Assembly (NCBI GenBank): GCA_902789735.1
Contig: CADAOZ010000011.1
Location: 20,920 to 84,919, forward strand
Direction of reading: 5' to 3'
Source: an uncultured Lachnospiraceae bacterium
GTDB taxonomy: Bacteria > Bacillota > Clostridia > Lachnospirales > Lachnospiraceae
DNA length: 64,000 nt
The translations under genes were made by a program, and so were the position numbers. Of the stretch, positions 33,817 to 43,079 are shown piece by piece. The notes under the pieces were generated by a model. It did not search any database and was not told the DNA's origin. It worked only from the letters and a program-made list of their open reading frames with translations. Position 1 is the stretch's first letter. Every line of letters begins with the position of its first letter.

Positions 33817-33852
33817 CCTGTGCGGTCTGAAAAGGTCCGCGCAGGCTTTTTA
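33817..33852 (+). terminator. Hairpin terminator between the HAD and NhaC genes
   Basis: CCTGTGCGG (33817-33825) pairs with CCGCGCAGG (33837-33845), followed by CTTTTTAATTTT. It most simply ends the dlt-like operon but sits between the candidate -10 and the NhaC start, so it could also act as a leader element. Confidence 0.7.
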
Positions 33853-33880
33853 ATTTTCTTGAGAAGGGGGAAATAACACT

Positions 33881-35398
33881 ATGTATGGTACATTTTGGGC
33901 ACTGCTGCCGCCGATCATCGCGATCGCGCTGGCACTGATCACCAAGGAGGTCTACAGCTCTCTGTTCATCGGTATAGTTGTAGGCGGCCTCTTTTATTCC
34001 GGTTTCAGTTTTGTAGGTACCCTGACCCACATTTTCCAGGAGGGCATGATCGCCCAGCTGACAGACGCTTATAATGTCGGCATTCTGATCTTCCTGGTCT
34101 TCCTGGGCATTATGGTCCAGCTGATGAACAAGGCGGGCGGTTCCGCGGCGTTCGGTCAGTGGGCTTCCAAACATATCAGGACCCGTGTGGGCGCCCAGCT
34201 GGCGACCATGGCACTGGGTGTCCTGATCTTTATTGATGACTATTTCAACTGCCTGACCGTCGGCAGCGTCATGCGGCCTGTCACAGACAGACATAACATT
34301 TCCAGGGCCAAACTGGCCTATCTGATCGACGCTACGGCGGCACCTGTCTGCATTATCGCGCCGATCTCCTCCTGGGCGGCAGCCGTTTCCGTCTTTGCCC
34401 CGGATGGGACCAACGGTCTGATGCTTTTTATTCGGGCCATTCCCTATAACTATTATGCCCTGCTGACCCTGGTCATGATCATCTCCATTACAGTCCTGCG
34501 GATCGATTACGGCCCCATGGCAAAGCATGAGGAAAACGCCATTAAGTACAATGACCTGTTCACAGTGGAACACAAGCCTTCCGAAGCTGACGAGGCTCCC
34601 ATCGGCAAAGGTACTGTCATCGATCTGGTCCTGCCGATCGCTTCCCTGGTCATCTGCTGTGTCATCGGCATGATCTATACCGGCGGCTTCTTTGAGGGCA
34701 ACGGCTTTGTCAATTCTTTTGCGGATTCCGACGCTTCGGTCGGCCTGGTCCTTGGTTCTTTCATGGCCCTGGTCATCACCCTGGCCGTATACTGGGTCCG
34801 CGGCATCCTGAAATTCAAGGACAGCATGGACTGCCTGACAGAGGGCTTCAAGGCCATGGTACCCGCGATCATGATCCTGATCCTGGCCTGGACCCTGAAG
34901 AGCATGACGGATTCCCTGGGCGCGGCGGAATATGTGGCCGGTATTGTTTCCAACAGCACGGCCAGCATCCAGTCTCTGCTGCCCGCGGTCATCTTTATCA
35001 TTGCCTGCCTGCTTTCCTTCGCGACCGGCACTTCCTGGGGTACCTTCGGCATCCTGATTCCCATCACCCTCAAGGTCTTCCCGCTGGAAGCGGGCGGTGT
35101 CATGGGCATCATCTGCGTATCCGCCTGTATGGCCGGCGCTGTATGCGGTGACCACTGCTCACCCATTTCCGATACGACCATCATGTCGTCAGCTGGCGCC
35201 CAGTGCAACCATATCGCCCATGTTTCGACCCAGATGCCTTACGCGCTGACAGCGGCCGCCATCTCCTTCATCACGTATGTAGTGGCCGGCTTTGTACAGA
35301 ACCCGGTCATCTGCCTGCTCTTCGGCGTGGTGCTGACCATCGCGGTCATGTATTTCCTGCACAGAGTCAGCAAAACAGGTCTGACAAACGAAGAATAA
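33881..35398 (+). CDS. nhaC: NhaC family Na+/H+ antiporter
   Basis: 505 residues with about eleven to twelve membrane segments. The C-terminal core TGTSWGTFGILIPI and the DHCSPISDTTIMSSAGAQ signature are characteristic of NhaC/MleN-type transporters; IDDYFNCLTVGSVMRP gives the acidic pair in the first half. It would exchange Na+ for H+, or possibly couple to malate/lactate. GGGGG precedes the ATG. It has its own terminator and stands just before a Mrp-type operon, so two separate Na+/H+ exchange systems lie side by side, which points to sodium or pH handling as a theme. Confidence 0.9.
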   Translation: MYGTFWALLPPIIAIALALITKEVYSSLFIGIVVGGLFYSGFSFVGTLTHIFQEGMIAQLTDAYNVGILIFLVFLGIMVQLMNKAGGSAAFGQWASKHIRTRVGAQLATMALGVLIFIDDYFNCLTVGSVMRPVTDRHNISRAKLAYLIDATAAPVCIIAPISSWAAAVSVFAPDGTNGLMLFIRAIPYNYYALLTLVMIISITVLRIDYGPMAKHEENAIKYNDLFTVEHKPSEADEAPIGKGTVIDLVLPIASLVICCVIGMIYTGGFFEGNGFVNSFADSDASVGLVLGSFMALVITLAVYWVRGILKFKDSMDCLTEGFKAMVPAIMILILAWTLKSMTDSLGAAEYVAGIVSNSTASIQSLLPAVIFIIACLLSFATGTSWGTFGILIPITLKVFPLEAGGVMGIICVSACMAGAVCGDHCSPISDTTIMSSAGAQCNHIAHVSTQMPYALTAAAISFITYVVAGFVQNPVICLLFGVVLTIAVMYFLHRVSKTGLTNEE

Positions 35399-35403
35399 CT
35401 GCC

Positions 35404-35444
35404 TGCCGCCCGTGCTTTCGAATGAGAGCCGGGCGGCCTTTTAT
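35404..35444 (+). terminator. Terminator after nhaC
   Basis: GCCGCCCG (35405-35412) pairs with CGGGCGGC (35430-35437), followed by CTTTTATT. Confidence 0.85.
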
Positions 35445-35508
35445 TGAAAAGAAGGCCTCAAAGTGTTAAACTTGTGACGATTATTGATTGTTTCACTGGA
35501 GGAAGACA

Positions 35509-35964
35509 ATGCCCCTACTGCTTTTTATACTCTGGATCATTCTGAACGGCAGGATCACCCTTGAGATCATCCTGTTCGGTATTGCCGTTTCGGCCCTGGT
35601 CTCACTTTTTTCCATGCGGGTCCTGGGCTGGAGACCGTCTACAGACGCGGCCATCATTACCAATGCCGCCGTCCTGGCCCTGTACTTTCTGAATCTGATC
35701 TGGGAGATCATCAAGGCTTCGGCTTCTGTCATGGATCTGCTGATCAGCCGGGGAAGACAGCCTGATCCGGTCATCGTAGAATTCGATTCCGAATTCACCA
35801 GCAGCTTTGTCAATGTCCTGCTGGCCAATTCGATCACCCTGACCCCCGGGACCTATACAGTCTTTCATAAAAAGAATCATTTCGCTGTCCATTGTCTGAT
35901 TCCGGAATTCGCGGAAGGGATTGAGGATTCCTCCTTTGTCAGGATCCTCAGAAAGCTGAGGTAA
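35509..35964 (+). CDS. mrpE: Mrp/Mbh antiporter subunit E (MnhE)
   Basis: 151 residues. Two or three N-terminal membrane segments and a cytoplasmic C-terminal domain (PDPVIVEFDSEF, then LANSITLTPGTYTV) that is the MrpE signature. The ATG at 35509 has GGAGG six bases upstream; a longer in-frame start has none. It is the first of ten antiporter genes read together to 45089. In Mrp complexes this subunit is needed for assembly rather than ion transport. The order E-F-G first is that of archaeal Mbh-type arms, not of Bacillus mrpABCDEFG. Confidence 0.9.
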   Translation: MPLLLFILWIILNGRITLEIILFGIAVSALVSLFSMRVLGWRPSTDAAIITNAAVLALYFLNLIWEIIKASASVMDLLISRGRQPDPVIVEFDSEFTSSFVNVLLANSITLTPGTYTVFHKKNHFAVHCLIPEFAEGIEDSSFVRILRKLR

Positions 35965-35968
35965 CCGT

Positions 35969-36598
35969 ATGTCAATAGAGACTGCTTATAACATACTTTA
36001 TATGGGCTCTCTGATCATCTTTGCCATTCTGATCGGCGTCATGCTGGTCAGGTCGGTCATCGGACCCCGGATCACGGACCGGATCCTCTCTGTCAACATG
36101 ATCGGCACGATGATCATATGCTGTATCGTGATCCTGTCCCGGTATCTGGATGAGGGATACCTGGTGGACGTGGCCCTGATCTATGCCATGATCAGCTTCG
36201 TTTCGGTCCTGATCTATGCTTCCACCTATATCCCTGCAAGGCCCGGCCGCAGACCCCTGGACGGCAGAAAGAAGACCCGCCGGAAAGGGGACCGCAGGAA
36301 TGACGCCTATGACCCATATGAAGAGTCGGAGGAGCCCGGTCCGGTATATGCCGGCAGAGAGGCTGAGGAGGCGCCGTGGGCGCGGGAGGCATGGCGGCGG
36401 CAGACCGGCAGGATGCCGGCGGCGGCTGTAAGTCCGGAGAAGGAGAGTATCAGAAACGATAGCAGCAATGAATTCGGCAATGATTTCACTGACGGTATCA
36501 AAAAGGGTGTCAAAAAGGATTTCAAAAAGGATAATCGGAGCGGCAGCGCCGGGTTCGGAAGCGGATTCACCAAAGTTCCGAAAGGAGGCAGGCAATGA
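35969..36598 (+). CDS. mrpF: Mrp/Mbh antiporter subunit F with long charged C-terminal extension
   Basis: 209 residues. The first 90 residues are a normal MrpF: three membrane segments with VRSVIGPRITDRILSVN between the first two and VDVALIYAMISFVS at the end. The next 115 residues have no counterpart in standard MrpF (about 90 residues): they are charged and disordered, with KKTRRKGDRR, an acidic patch and repeated FKKD-type units near the end. The extension would lie in the cytoplasm. The stop overlaps the next ATG by four bases. A frameshift fusion is unlikely because downstream genes follow in normal order. Confidence 0.85.
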   Translation: MSIETAYNILYMGSLIIFAILIGVMLVRSVIGPRITDRILSVNMIGTMIICCIVILSRYLDEGYLVDVALIYAMISFVSVLIYASTYIPARPGRRPLDGRKKTRRKGDRRNDAYDPYEESEEPGPVYAGREAEEAPWAREAWRRQTGRMPAAAVSPEKESIRNDSSNEFGNDFTDGIKKGVKKDFKKDNRSGSAGFGSGFTKVPKGGRQ

Positions 36599-36951
36599 CA
36601 GGGACCCCCATGGAATGGATCAGATTTGTTTTGACGGCTGTCTTTATGATCGTCGGTCTGTGTTCCTTTATCTGCGCCGTACTGGGCGTGTTTCATTTCG
36701 GCTATATCATGAACCGTCTCCATGCCGCGGGCATTGGCGATACCATGGGCCTGATGTCGGTCCTGGTGGCACTGATGATCAGCGCCGGCTTTGGCATGGA
36801 CCTGTTCAAGCTGATCGCGGTCGCGGCTTTCATGTGGTGCACATCCCCGGTCTCCACCCACTTCATGGGGCAGATCGAATATTTTACCAATCCGGACCTT
36901 TCCTCTTATCTGAAGCTGCGCAGAAGACGCGGGGACACGGAGGAGACTTAA
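36595..36951 (+). CDS. mrpG: Mrp/Mbh antiporter subunit G
   Basis: 118 residues, three membrane segments. The family core GVFHFGYIMNRLHAAGIGDTMG is clear. Its start overlaps mrpF, and the next gene begins directly after the stop, so the genes are coupled. Part of the small-subunit group E-F-G at the head of the operon. Confidence 0.9.
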   Translation: MTGTPMEWIRFVLTAVFMIVGLCSFICAVLGVFHFGYIMNRLHAAGIGDTMGLMSVLVALMISAGFGMDLFKLIAVAAFMWCTSPVSTHFMGQIEYFTNPDLSSYLKLRRRRGDTEET

Positions 36952-37245
36952 ATGACTTATATGACAGAAATATTCAAGATCATCATGCTGGTCCTGCTGA
37001 TCATATGCGCGGTCAGCGTCAACCTGACCAGGGGCCTGCTCAAGGCCGTCATTATCTTCATGTCCTACAGTTCGATCATGTGCGTCCTCTGGGTGCTGAT
37101 GGAATCACCGGACCTGGCGATCACGGAAGCGGCTGTCGGCGCCGGCGTCAGCGGGATCCTTTTTATGGCGACCCTGAAAAAGATCGACGCGGAGAAGGAG
37201 GACGCCCGGGAAGAGGAGCCTGAAGACGGAAGGGAGCGGACATGA
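36952..37245 (+). CDS. MbhD-like subunit (DUF4040; separate piece of MrpA)
   Basis: 97 residues, three membrane segments. The signature MESPDLAITEAAVGAGVSGILF matches the MbhD/DUF4040 module, which in Bacillus MrpA is fused near the C-terminus of the large subunit. As a separate gene it matches the MbhD organisation of archaeal membrane-bound hydrogenases. GGAGG lies ten bases upstream. The end is acidic and cytoplasmic, and the stop overlaps the next start by four bases. Confidence 0.8.
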   Translation: MTYMTEIFKIIMLVLLIICAVSVNLTRGLLKAVIIFMSYSSIMCVLWVLMESPDLAITEAAVGAGVSGILFMATLKKIDAEKEDAREEEPEDGRERT

Positions 37246-38189
37246 GAAAACGATTTAAAAAATGGGTCATGGGCCGGACGGACGTGATGGACCGGATCCT
37301 GGATGACGCTTCCGAGATCCATGACCAGCCCAGAGAGACCATCAAAAAGCAGCGGATGGAACTGGTCCGGGAAATGGAGGAGCGCCCCGGTTATGAACGT
37401 ACCGTGGAGGCGGAGCAGAAGGGTTTCTACCTGATCTACCATATCGTGGCTGTCATCAGCTGCATCCTGCTGATCGGCGTCCTGCTCTACACGGTGGCCA
37501 TGCTTCCCAGATACGGGGAGGAGAATACCCGGGCGGATGAAGTGGTGGAACGCTATGTGGAGCACGGCCTGGAGGAGACCGGTGCCGTTAACATTGTTTC
37601 CGGCATGATCCTGGACTACCGTGCCTTTGATACCCTGGGCGAATCCCACGTCCTCTTTACGGCCCTGATCTGTGTCATGATCCTGCTGCGGGTCGACCAT
37701 AAGAATATGCGGTCGGAATACGAGGATTACTATACGGTCCTGAGCGACCGGTACTACAGTCTGGAACGGGATACCATCATCCGGACCATGGGCAAGATCC
37801 TGCTGCCCTGTATCTTTGTCTACGGGATCTACATCCTGCTCAACGGACAGAATTCGCCCGGCGGCGGTTTTTCCGGCGGGGCGGTCATGGGGACCGGACT
37901 GATCATTACGGCGGCCGCCTTCGGCTTTGACCGGGTCGACAGTTTTCTGCCCCTGCGGGTCTCCATGTGGATGACTTTCCTGTCCCTCATGTTTTACAGT
38001 TTCGCCAAGGGCTACGTATTTTTTACGGGCGCCAACGGCCTGGAAAATCATATCCCCAAGGGGGTTCCCGGCGCCATTCTCAGCGGCGGACTGATCCTGC
38101 CGCTGGATATCGCGGTCGGTCTTGTCGTCGCGGGGACCATGTTCGGTTTCTACAGTCTGATCAGAAGGGGGAATATAGGCGGTGCTTGA
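37242..38189 (+). CDS. Fused MbhE-MnhB (MrpA C-terminal plus MrpB) subunit
   Basis: 315 residues. A charged N-terminal 60 residues precede an MbhE-like module (membrane segment near 65-85, then VNIVSGMILDYRAFDTLGE, the known MbhE/MrpA-end motif), followed by a full MnhB/MrpB domain (ILLNGQNSPGGGFSGGAVMGTG and the last four membrane segments). MbhE and MbhF are separate in Mbh operons and split between MrpA and MrpB in Bacillus; here they form one chain. The stop overlaps the GTG start of the next gene by eight bases. Confidence 0.82.
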   Translation: MRKRFKKWVMGRTDVMDRILDDASEIHDQPRETIKKQRMELVREMEERPGYERTVEAEQKGFYLIYHIVAVISCILLIGVLLYTVAMLPRYGEENTRADEVVERYVEHGLEETGAVNIVSGMILDYRAFDTLGESHVLFTALICVMILLRVDHKNMRSEYEDYYTVLSDRYYSLERDTIIRTMGKILLPCIFVYGIYILLNGQNSPGGGFSGGAVMGTGLIITAAAFGFDRVDSFLPLRVSMWMTFLSLMFYSFAKGYVFFTGANGLENHIPKGVPGAILSGGLILPLDIAVGLVVAGTMFGFYSLIRRGNIGGA

Positions 38190-38562
38190 GACATTATTGA
38201 TAAATTACGAAGAAGCGGCGGCGATCATTCTGTTCGGGATCGGCTTTACCACGCTGCTGTTCCAGAGAAACCTGATCAAGAAGCTGATCGGCATGAATAT
38301 CATGGATACGGGCGTCTTTCTCTTTCTGGCTTCCATGGGCTATATCAGCGGACGCAAGGCCCCGATCATCACCAACGGGGTCACGGATATGGAAGCCTAT
38401 ATCAACCCTGTTCCGGCGGGTCTGGTCCTGACCGGCATCGTTGTTTCGGTCTCGGTCACGGCGGTCATGCTGTCCCTGACCATCCGGCTTTACCGGCGTT
38501 ATCATACCCTGAATCTGGACGACATTTACGCCCTGTCCAAGCACCAGATCGAAGACCGCTGA
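38182..38562 (+). CDS. mrpC: Mrp antiporter subunit C (NuoK-like)
   Basis: 126 residues, three membrane segments of the NuoK/MnhC family: GIGFTTLLFQRNLIKKLIGMNIM, then VPAGLVLTGIVVSVSVTAVML. It starts with GTG inside the end of the preceding gene. NuoK-like subunits carry conserved carboxylates in the proton path; a clear Glu in the second segment is less obvious here. It is followed 19 bases later by the first large subunit. Confidence 0.88.
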   Translation: MLETLLINYEEAAAIILFGIGFTTLLFQRNLIKKLIGMNIMDTGVFLFLASMGYISGRKAPIITNGVTDMEAYINPVPAGLVLTGIVVSVSVTAVMLSLTIRLYRRYHTLNLDDIYALSKHQIEDR

Positions 38563-38581
38563 GGAGCAAGGAGAATCCGTT

Positions 38582-40084
38582 TTGAACTTTATCTGTAATT
38601 TTCCCCTGTTCACAATTGTGTTCAGCCTGTTTTCCGGTCCCCTGTGTATGATGCTGCGGGGCCGGGCAGCCAAATATTATACCATCATTTATGAATGCGT
38701 CCTGATCATTCTCTGCGGGACCGTGCTCTGGTATACCATATCGTCCGGCCAGCCCTTTACCTACAGCATGGGCGAGTTCTCCGCCCCCTGGGGCAATGAG
38801 ATCCGGGCCGGCGTCCTGGAAGGCCTGACAGCTTTCCTGTTCATGATCGTCATGCTCTGCTCGGTCCTGGGCGGCTGGCGGTTCCTGTCCATGGATCTGG
38901 ACAACAGCAAGATCAATCTGTATTTTACCCTGATCAATCTGATGACGGCAGCCCTGCTGTCGCTGGTCTGGACCAATGATATTTTTTCCGGATATGTATT
39001 CCTGGAGATTACGACCCTGACCAGCTGCGGCATCCTGATCGTCCGTGAGATCGGAAGGACCACCCTGGCCGCGGTCCGCTATATGATCCTGAACCTGCTG
39101 GGGTCAGGTCTGTTCCTGCTGGGCGTTGTCCTGCTCTACGACATTACGGGCCATCTGCTGATGATGAACATGAAGGCGGCCCTGACGGAGCTGGCCGCGG
39201 ATCCGGCCAATATACCGGTCATTTCCCTGGCCGTCGGCATCCTGACCATCGGCCTGGCCATCAAGAGCGGCCTGTTCCCCTTCCACTTCTGGATGCCGGA
39301 TACTTACGGATGGGCTACGCCGACCTCCGCTTCCGTTCTGTCATCCCTTGTATCCAAAGGCTATATATTCCTGCTGATCAAGATCTACTGGAGGGCCGTC
39401 GGCCTGGATGTGCTCCGGGCGCTGCCGGTTTCCAATATCCTCTTTGTCCTGGGACTGTGCGGTATGGTCTTCGGCTCCGTTTCAGCCCTGCGGGCCAACA
39501 ACATCAACCGGATGGTGGCCTTTTCCTCGGCGGCCCAGATCGGCTATATCTATATGGGCATCGGGATCGGCGGCATGGCCGGATTCTCGGCGGCGATATT
39601 CCACATTTACTGCCACGCCGTGACCAAATCCCTTCTGTTCATAACGACCCCCAGGCTGGCGGAGGTATCGGGAGACAGCCTCCTCTTCTCCAGACTGCAG
39701 GGTTCGGGCCTGCGTGATCCCAATTCCGGTATCTTCTTTACAGTCGGATCCCTTTCCATGGTCGGCATCCCCATTTTCGCGGGATTCTCATCCAAGCTCC
39801 TGTTCGCCACCGCTGCGGTCGGGACCGGGAGCTTCCGGAAGGTCATCCTGGTCATGCTGATCCTGGCGGTCAGTTCCCTGCTGAACGCGTTTTATTTTAT
39901 CCATACCGTCATCCGGATCTACACGGTGTACGGCAGCGATTACCTCAGGGTCCGCGAAAGAGGGCATCACAGCCTGGACTACAATACGGCAGCTGTCATA
40001 CTGACGGCCTGCAACCTGTTCCTGGGACTCTTTTCCTGGGTCATCACGGATCTGATACAAAAAGGCTTTCTGATGTTCAGCTGA
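38582..40084 (+). CDS. mrpD: NuoM/N-like antiporter subunit (MrpD-type), copy 1
   Basis: 500 residues, about fourteen membrane segments, proton-translocating NuoL/M/N family. The discontinuous-helix residues are kept: Glu in YVFLEITTLTS, Lys in LAIKSGLFPFHFWMPDTY, and Lys in SSLVSKGYIFLLIK. It should move H+ or exchange it for Na+. The TTG at 38582 is used, with AGGAG about eight bases upstream. By order it is the MrpD/MbhH equivalent, directly after the NuoK-like gene. Three more subunits of this family follow. Confidence 0.87.
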   Translation: MNFICNFPLFTIVFSLFSGPLCMMLRGRAAKYYTIIYECVLIILCGTVLWYTISSGQPFTYSMGEFSAPWGNEIRAGVLEGLTAFLFMIVMLCSVLGGWRFLSMDLDNSKINLYFTLINLMTAALLSLVWTNDIFSGYVFLEITTLTSCGILIVREIGRTTLAAVRYMILNLLGSGLFLLGVVLLYDITGHLLMMNMKAALTELAADPANIPVISLAVGILTIGLAIKSGLFPFHFWMPDTYGWATPTSASVLSSLVSKGYIFLLIKIYWRAVGLDVLRALPVSNILFVLGLCGMVFGSVSALRANNINRMVAFSSAAQIGYIYMGIGIGGMAGFSAAIFHIYCHAVTKSLLFITTPRLAEVSGDSLLFSRLQGSGLRDPNSGIFFTVGSLSMVGIPIFAGFSSKLLFATAAVGTGSFRKVILVMLILAVSSLLNAFYFIHTVIRIYTVYGSDYLRVRERGHHSLDYNTAAVILTACNLFLGLFSWVITDLIQKGFLMFS

Positions 40085-40099
40085 CAGGAGGAAGGAAAA

Positions 40100-41545
40100 A
40101 TGCTTTTGATCATCACATGTTTATTTCCGGCGGCGGCCGGCATCCTGGCTTCAGCCCTGCCCGCTTCCGGTGACAAATCCAGGAACCGCCGCTACGCGGC
40201 CGTCATGCTCCTGACAGATCTCCTGGCGCTGGCTGCCATGCGGCTTTCGGCACCTGTCACTGTCCTGCGGTTCACAGAGAATGCCACGGTATATTTTGCC
40301 CTGGATGGAATCGGCAGGCTTTTCCTGCTGGCGGTCCTGATCCTGTATACCTGTGTCGTCTTCTACGCGTTCGAATATATGAAGATGGAAGAGCGGCCCG
40401 AGGTCTTCTTCGGTTTTCTGTTCCTGTCCCTGGGCGCCATGATCGGGGTCTGCGGTTCAGGCAACATGCTGACCGTCTACTGCTGCTTCGAATTCGCTAC
40501 CCTGACTTCCATGCCCCTGGTCCTGCATGAAATGTCCAGGGAAGCCGTCGCGGCTGCCATGAAGTATCTCTACTATTCCGTAGCCGGCGCCCTGATGGGC
40601 CTGCTGGGCGTGTTCTTTGTCTATTATTATTCTGTGGCGGATAAGGCCTTCCGACCGGAAGGCATCCTGGATCCGGTCCGGACCGCCGGCCATGAAAAGC
40701 TCCTGCTGGTCATGATCCTGCTGGCCATTTTCGGCTTCGGCACCAAGGCGGGCATGTATCCCATGCACGGCTGGCTCCCGGCGGCCCATCCCATTGCCCC
40801 GGCTCCGGCCTCGTCCCTGCTTTCGGGCATTATCGTCAAAGCCGGTATCCTGGCCGTCATCCGTATGGTCTATTATACGGTCGGCGCGGATTTTGTACGC
40901 GGTACCTTTGTCCAGTACATCTGGATGAGCGCCGCCATGCTGACGGTATTCATGGGATCCACCATGGCTTTCCTGGAGAAGAACCTGAAAAAGCGGCTGG
41001 CCTATTCCAGCGTCAGCCAGCTCTCCTATATCATGACGGCCCTGTCCGTACTGACTCCCCAGGGCCTGCAGGGCGGGCTCCTGCATGTCATGGCCCATTT
41101 CTGCGCCAAGGGATGTCTCTTCCTGACGGCCGGCGTCTTTATTTATAAGATGGGGATCCGGGATGTACGGCAGCTGAAGGGGATCGGAAAATCCATGCCC
41201 CGTACCACCTGGTGCATCATGCTGTCGGCCCTTTCCCTGGTCGGCATCCCTCCCATGGGCGGTTTCCTGTCCAAATGGGTCATCGCCATGGCGGCCGTAG
41301 AAGGCGGCAGCGGTTTCTGGGCCTTTATGCCCCCGGCTGTCCTTCTGATCTCGGCCCTGCTGACCGCCGGCTACCTGTTCCCGCTGGTGATCGACGGCTT
41401 CTTCCCCGGTGAGGACGCCAACCCCATTGTCCTGCAGTCTTCGGAGCCCTCGGGCCTGATGGTCGTTCCCATGGCAGTCCTCTGCGCGGTATCCCTGGCA
41501 GCGGGTCTTTTCGGCCTGCAGATCCTGGGCGCCCTGGGAATCTAA
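40100..41545 (+). CDS. NuoM/N-like antiporter subunit, copy 2
   Basis: 481 residues, about fourteen membrane segments. The functional residues are present: Glu in YCCFEFATLTS, Lys in GFGTKAGMYPMHGWLPAAHP, and Lys in GIIVKAGILAVIR. It is related to but clearly distinct from copy 1. A GGAGGAAGG lies before the ATG. In Bacillus Mrp there is no equivalent second MrpD-type subunit, so this enlarges the membrane arm. It sits 15 bases after copy 1. Confidence 0.85.
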   Translation: MLLIITCLFPAAAGILASALPASGDKSRNRRYAAVMLLTDLLALAAMRLSAPVTVLRFTENATVYFALDGIGRLFLLAVLILYTCVVFYAFEYMKMEERPEVFFGFLFLSLGAMIGVCGSGNMLTVYCCFEFATLTSMPLVLHEMSREAVAAAMKYLYYSVAGALMGLLGVFFVYYYSVADKAFRPEGILDPVRTAGHEKLLLVMILLAIFGFGTKAGMYPMHGWLPAAHPIAPAPASSLLSGIIVKAGILAVIRMVYYTVGADFVRGTFVQYIWMSAAMLTVFMGSTMAFLEKNLKKRLAYSSVSQLSYIMTALSVLTPQGLQGGLLHVMAHFCAKGCLFLTAGVFIYKMGIRDVRQLKGIGKSMPRTTWCIMLSALSLVGIPPMGGFLSKWVIAMAAVEGGSGFWAFMPPAVLLISALLTAGYLFPLVIDGFFPGEDANPIVLQSSEPSGLMVVPMAVLCAVSLAAGLFGLQILGALGI

Positions 41546-41563
41546 GCATTGGGAGGTATGAAC

Positions 41564-43030
41564 TTGAGCGCTGTCTTTATTTTACTGCCGGTCCTGCTGC
41601 CGGTGCTGGGAGGCCTGCTCCTGCTGACCCATCCTGTCCAGGCCAAAAGGGGACTGCCCCTGTATTGTGAGGCCCTGGTCTGCATCACCAGCCTGCTGGT
41701 CTGGATCGCCATACTGGGCTGCGGCGGGCATCCGGTCACGGTCTACAATTTCACCAGCGGTTTTTCCATTACCTTTGGCGCGGACGGTCTTTCCTGCCTT
41801 TTTGCGGGCATGATCTCCCTGATGTGGCCGCTGGTCACCATTTACGCTTTCAGCTATATGGAGGACGACGACAGGCCCTTTGCCTTCTTCTCCTTCTTTA
41901 TCATGACCTACGGCATTACCCTGGGCGTGGCCTTTTCCGCGGACATCCTGACCATGTATGTTTTCTTTGAGATGCTGACCCTGGTCACGATTCCCCTGGT
42001 CACCCACTACGGCAACGCGGAGAGCCGCTACGCCGGCCGTAAATACGCGGTCTATACCATCGGCGGAGCTTCTCTGGCCTTTACGGCTGTAGTGCTGATT
42101 ACCCTGTATGGCTATGGCGGGGACTTTCTTTACGGCGGGATCGTCGACATCAATGACGGCGGCGGCCTGATGCTGGTCGCCTTCCCCATGGGATTTTTCG
42201 GCTTCGGTGTCAAGGCGGCCCTCTTTCCCCTGTATCAGTGGCTTCCGGACGCTTCTGTGGCTCCGACGCCCGTCACGGCCCTCCTGCACGCGGTGGCCGT
42301 CGTCAACTCCGGTGTCTTTGCCGTGATCCGGCTGACCTATTACTGTTACAGGCCCCAGCAGCTGGCCGGCACATGGGTCCAGCACGTGTGTACCATTGCC
42401 GCGGTGTTCACCCTGCTTTTCGCGGCCGCCATGGCCCTGAAGGAACGGCATTTTAAACGGCGTCTTGCCTATTCGACCGTTTCCAACCTGTCCTATATGC
42501 TGTTCGGGATCTCCCTGATGACTCCCCAGGGCATGCTGGGAGGCATGGCCCATATGCTCTTCCACGGGATCGTCAAGATGTGCCTTTTTCTCTGTGCCGG
42601 CGCCTTCATGCACGTCACGGGGAACCGCTATATTTATGAGGTCAACGGTGTGGGACGCAGGATGCCGTTTGTCTTTACCTGCTACACCCTGGGGGCCCTG
42701 TCCCTGACCGGCATTCCCTTTTTCTGCTGCTTTATTTCCAAATGGCAGCTGCTGCTGGCCGGCGCGGAGGCGGGGACCCTGGAGGGAGCCCTGGGCTGCG
42801 GCGCGCTGATCCTGTCGGCTTTCCTCTGCGCCATGTATACGATCACCGTCAGCGTCAGGGCCTTCTTCCCGGCCCATGGCAAAGACTATTACGCCAATTC
42901 GGCTGTCACAGATCCGGACTGGCGGATGCTGGTCCCGATCGGAGTCTTCACCCTGGTCAACATTGTTTTCGGTCTTTTTCCGGCGCCTGTCATGCATTTC
43001 CTTGCGCAGATCGCCGCGGGCCGGATCTGA
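41564..43030 (+). CDS. NuoL/MrpA-like antiporter subunit, copy 3
   Basis: 488 residues, about fourteen membrane segments. Glu in YVFFEMLTLVT and Lys in FGVKAALFPLYQWLPDAS are kept, and the next helix reads LLHAVAVVNSGVFAVIR, the HAxxMV-type form of NuoL/MrpA in place of the lysine of NuoM. It is thus the closest match to the N-terminal part of MrpA. The start is TTG 41564: GGGAGG ends seven bases upstream, whereas the ATG at 41558 and the TTG at 41549 overlap or precede that site. Confidence 0.83.
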   Translation: MSAVFILLPVLLPVLGGLLLLTHPVQAKRGLPLYCEALVCITSLLVWIAILGCGGHPVTVYNFTSGFSITFGADGLSCLFAGMISLMWPLVTIYAFSYMEDDDRPFAFFSFFIMTYGITLGVAFSADILTMYVFFEMLTLVTIPLVTHYGNAESRYAGRKYAVYTIGGASLAFTAVVLITLYGYGGDFLYGGIVDINDGGGLMLVAFPMGFFGFGVKAALFPLYQWLPDASVAPTPVTALLHAVAVVNSGVFAVIRLTYYCYRPQQLAGTWVQHVCTIAAVFTLLFAAAMALKERHFKRRLAYSTVSNLSYMLFGISLMTPQGMLGGMAHMLFHGIVKMCLFLCAGAFMHVTGNRYIYEVNGVGRRMPFVFTCYTLGALSLTGIPFFCCFISKWQLLLAGAEAGTLEGALGCGALILSAFLCAMYTITVSVRAFFPAHGKDYYANSAVTDPDWRMLVPIGVFTLVNIVFGLFPAPVMHFLAQIAAGRI

Positions 43031-43079
43031 TAAAGGAGCCCGTCCGCGGGCTGCCGGATGAACGGAACGGAGTAGGATT

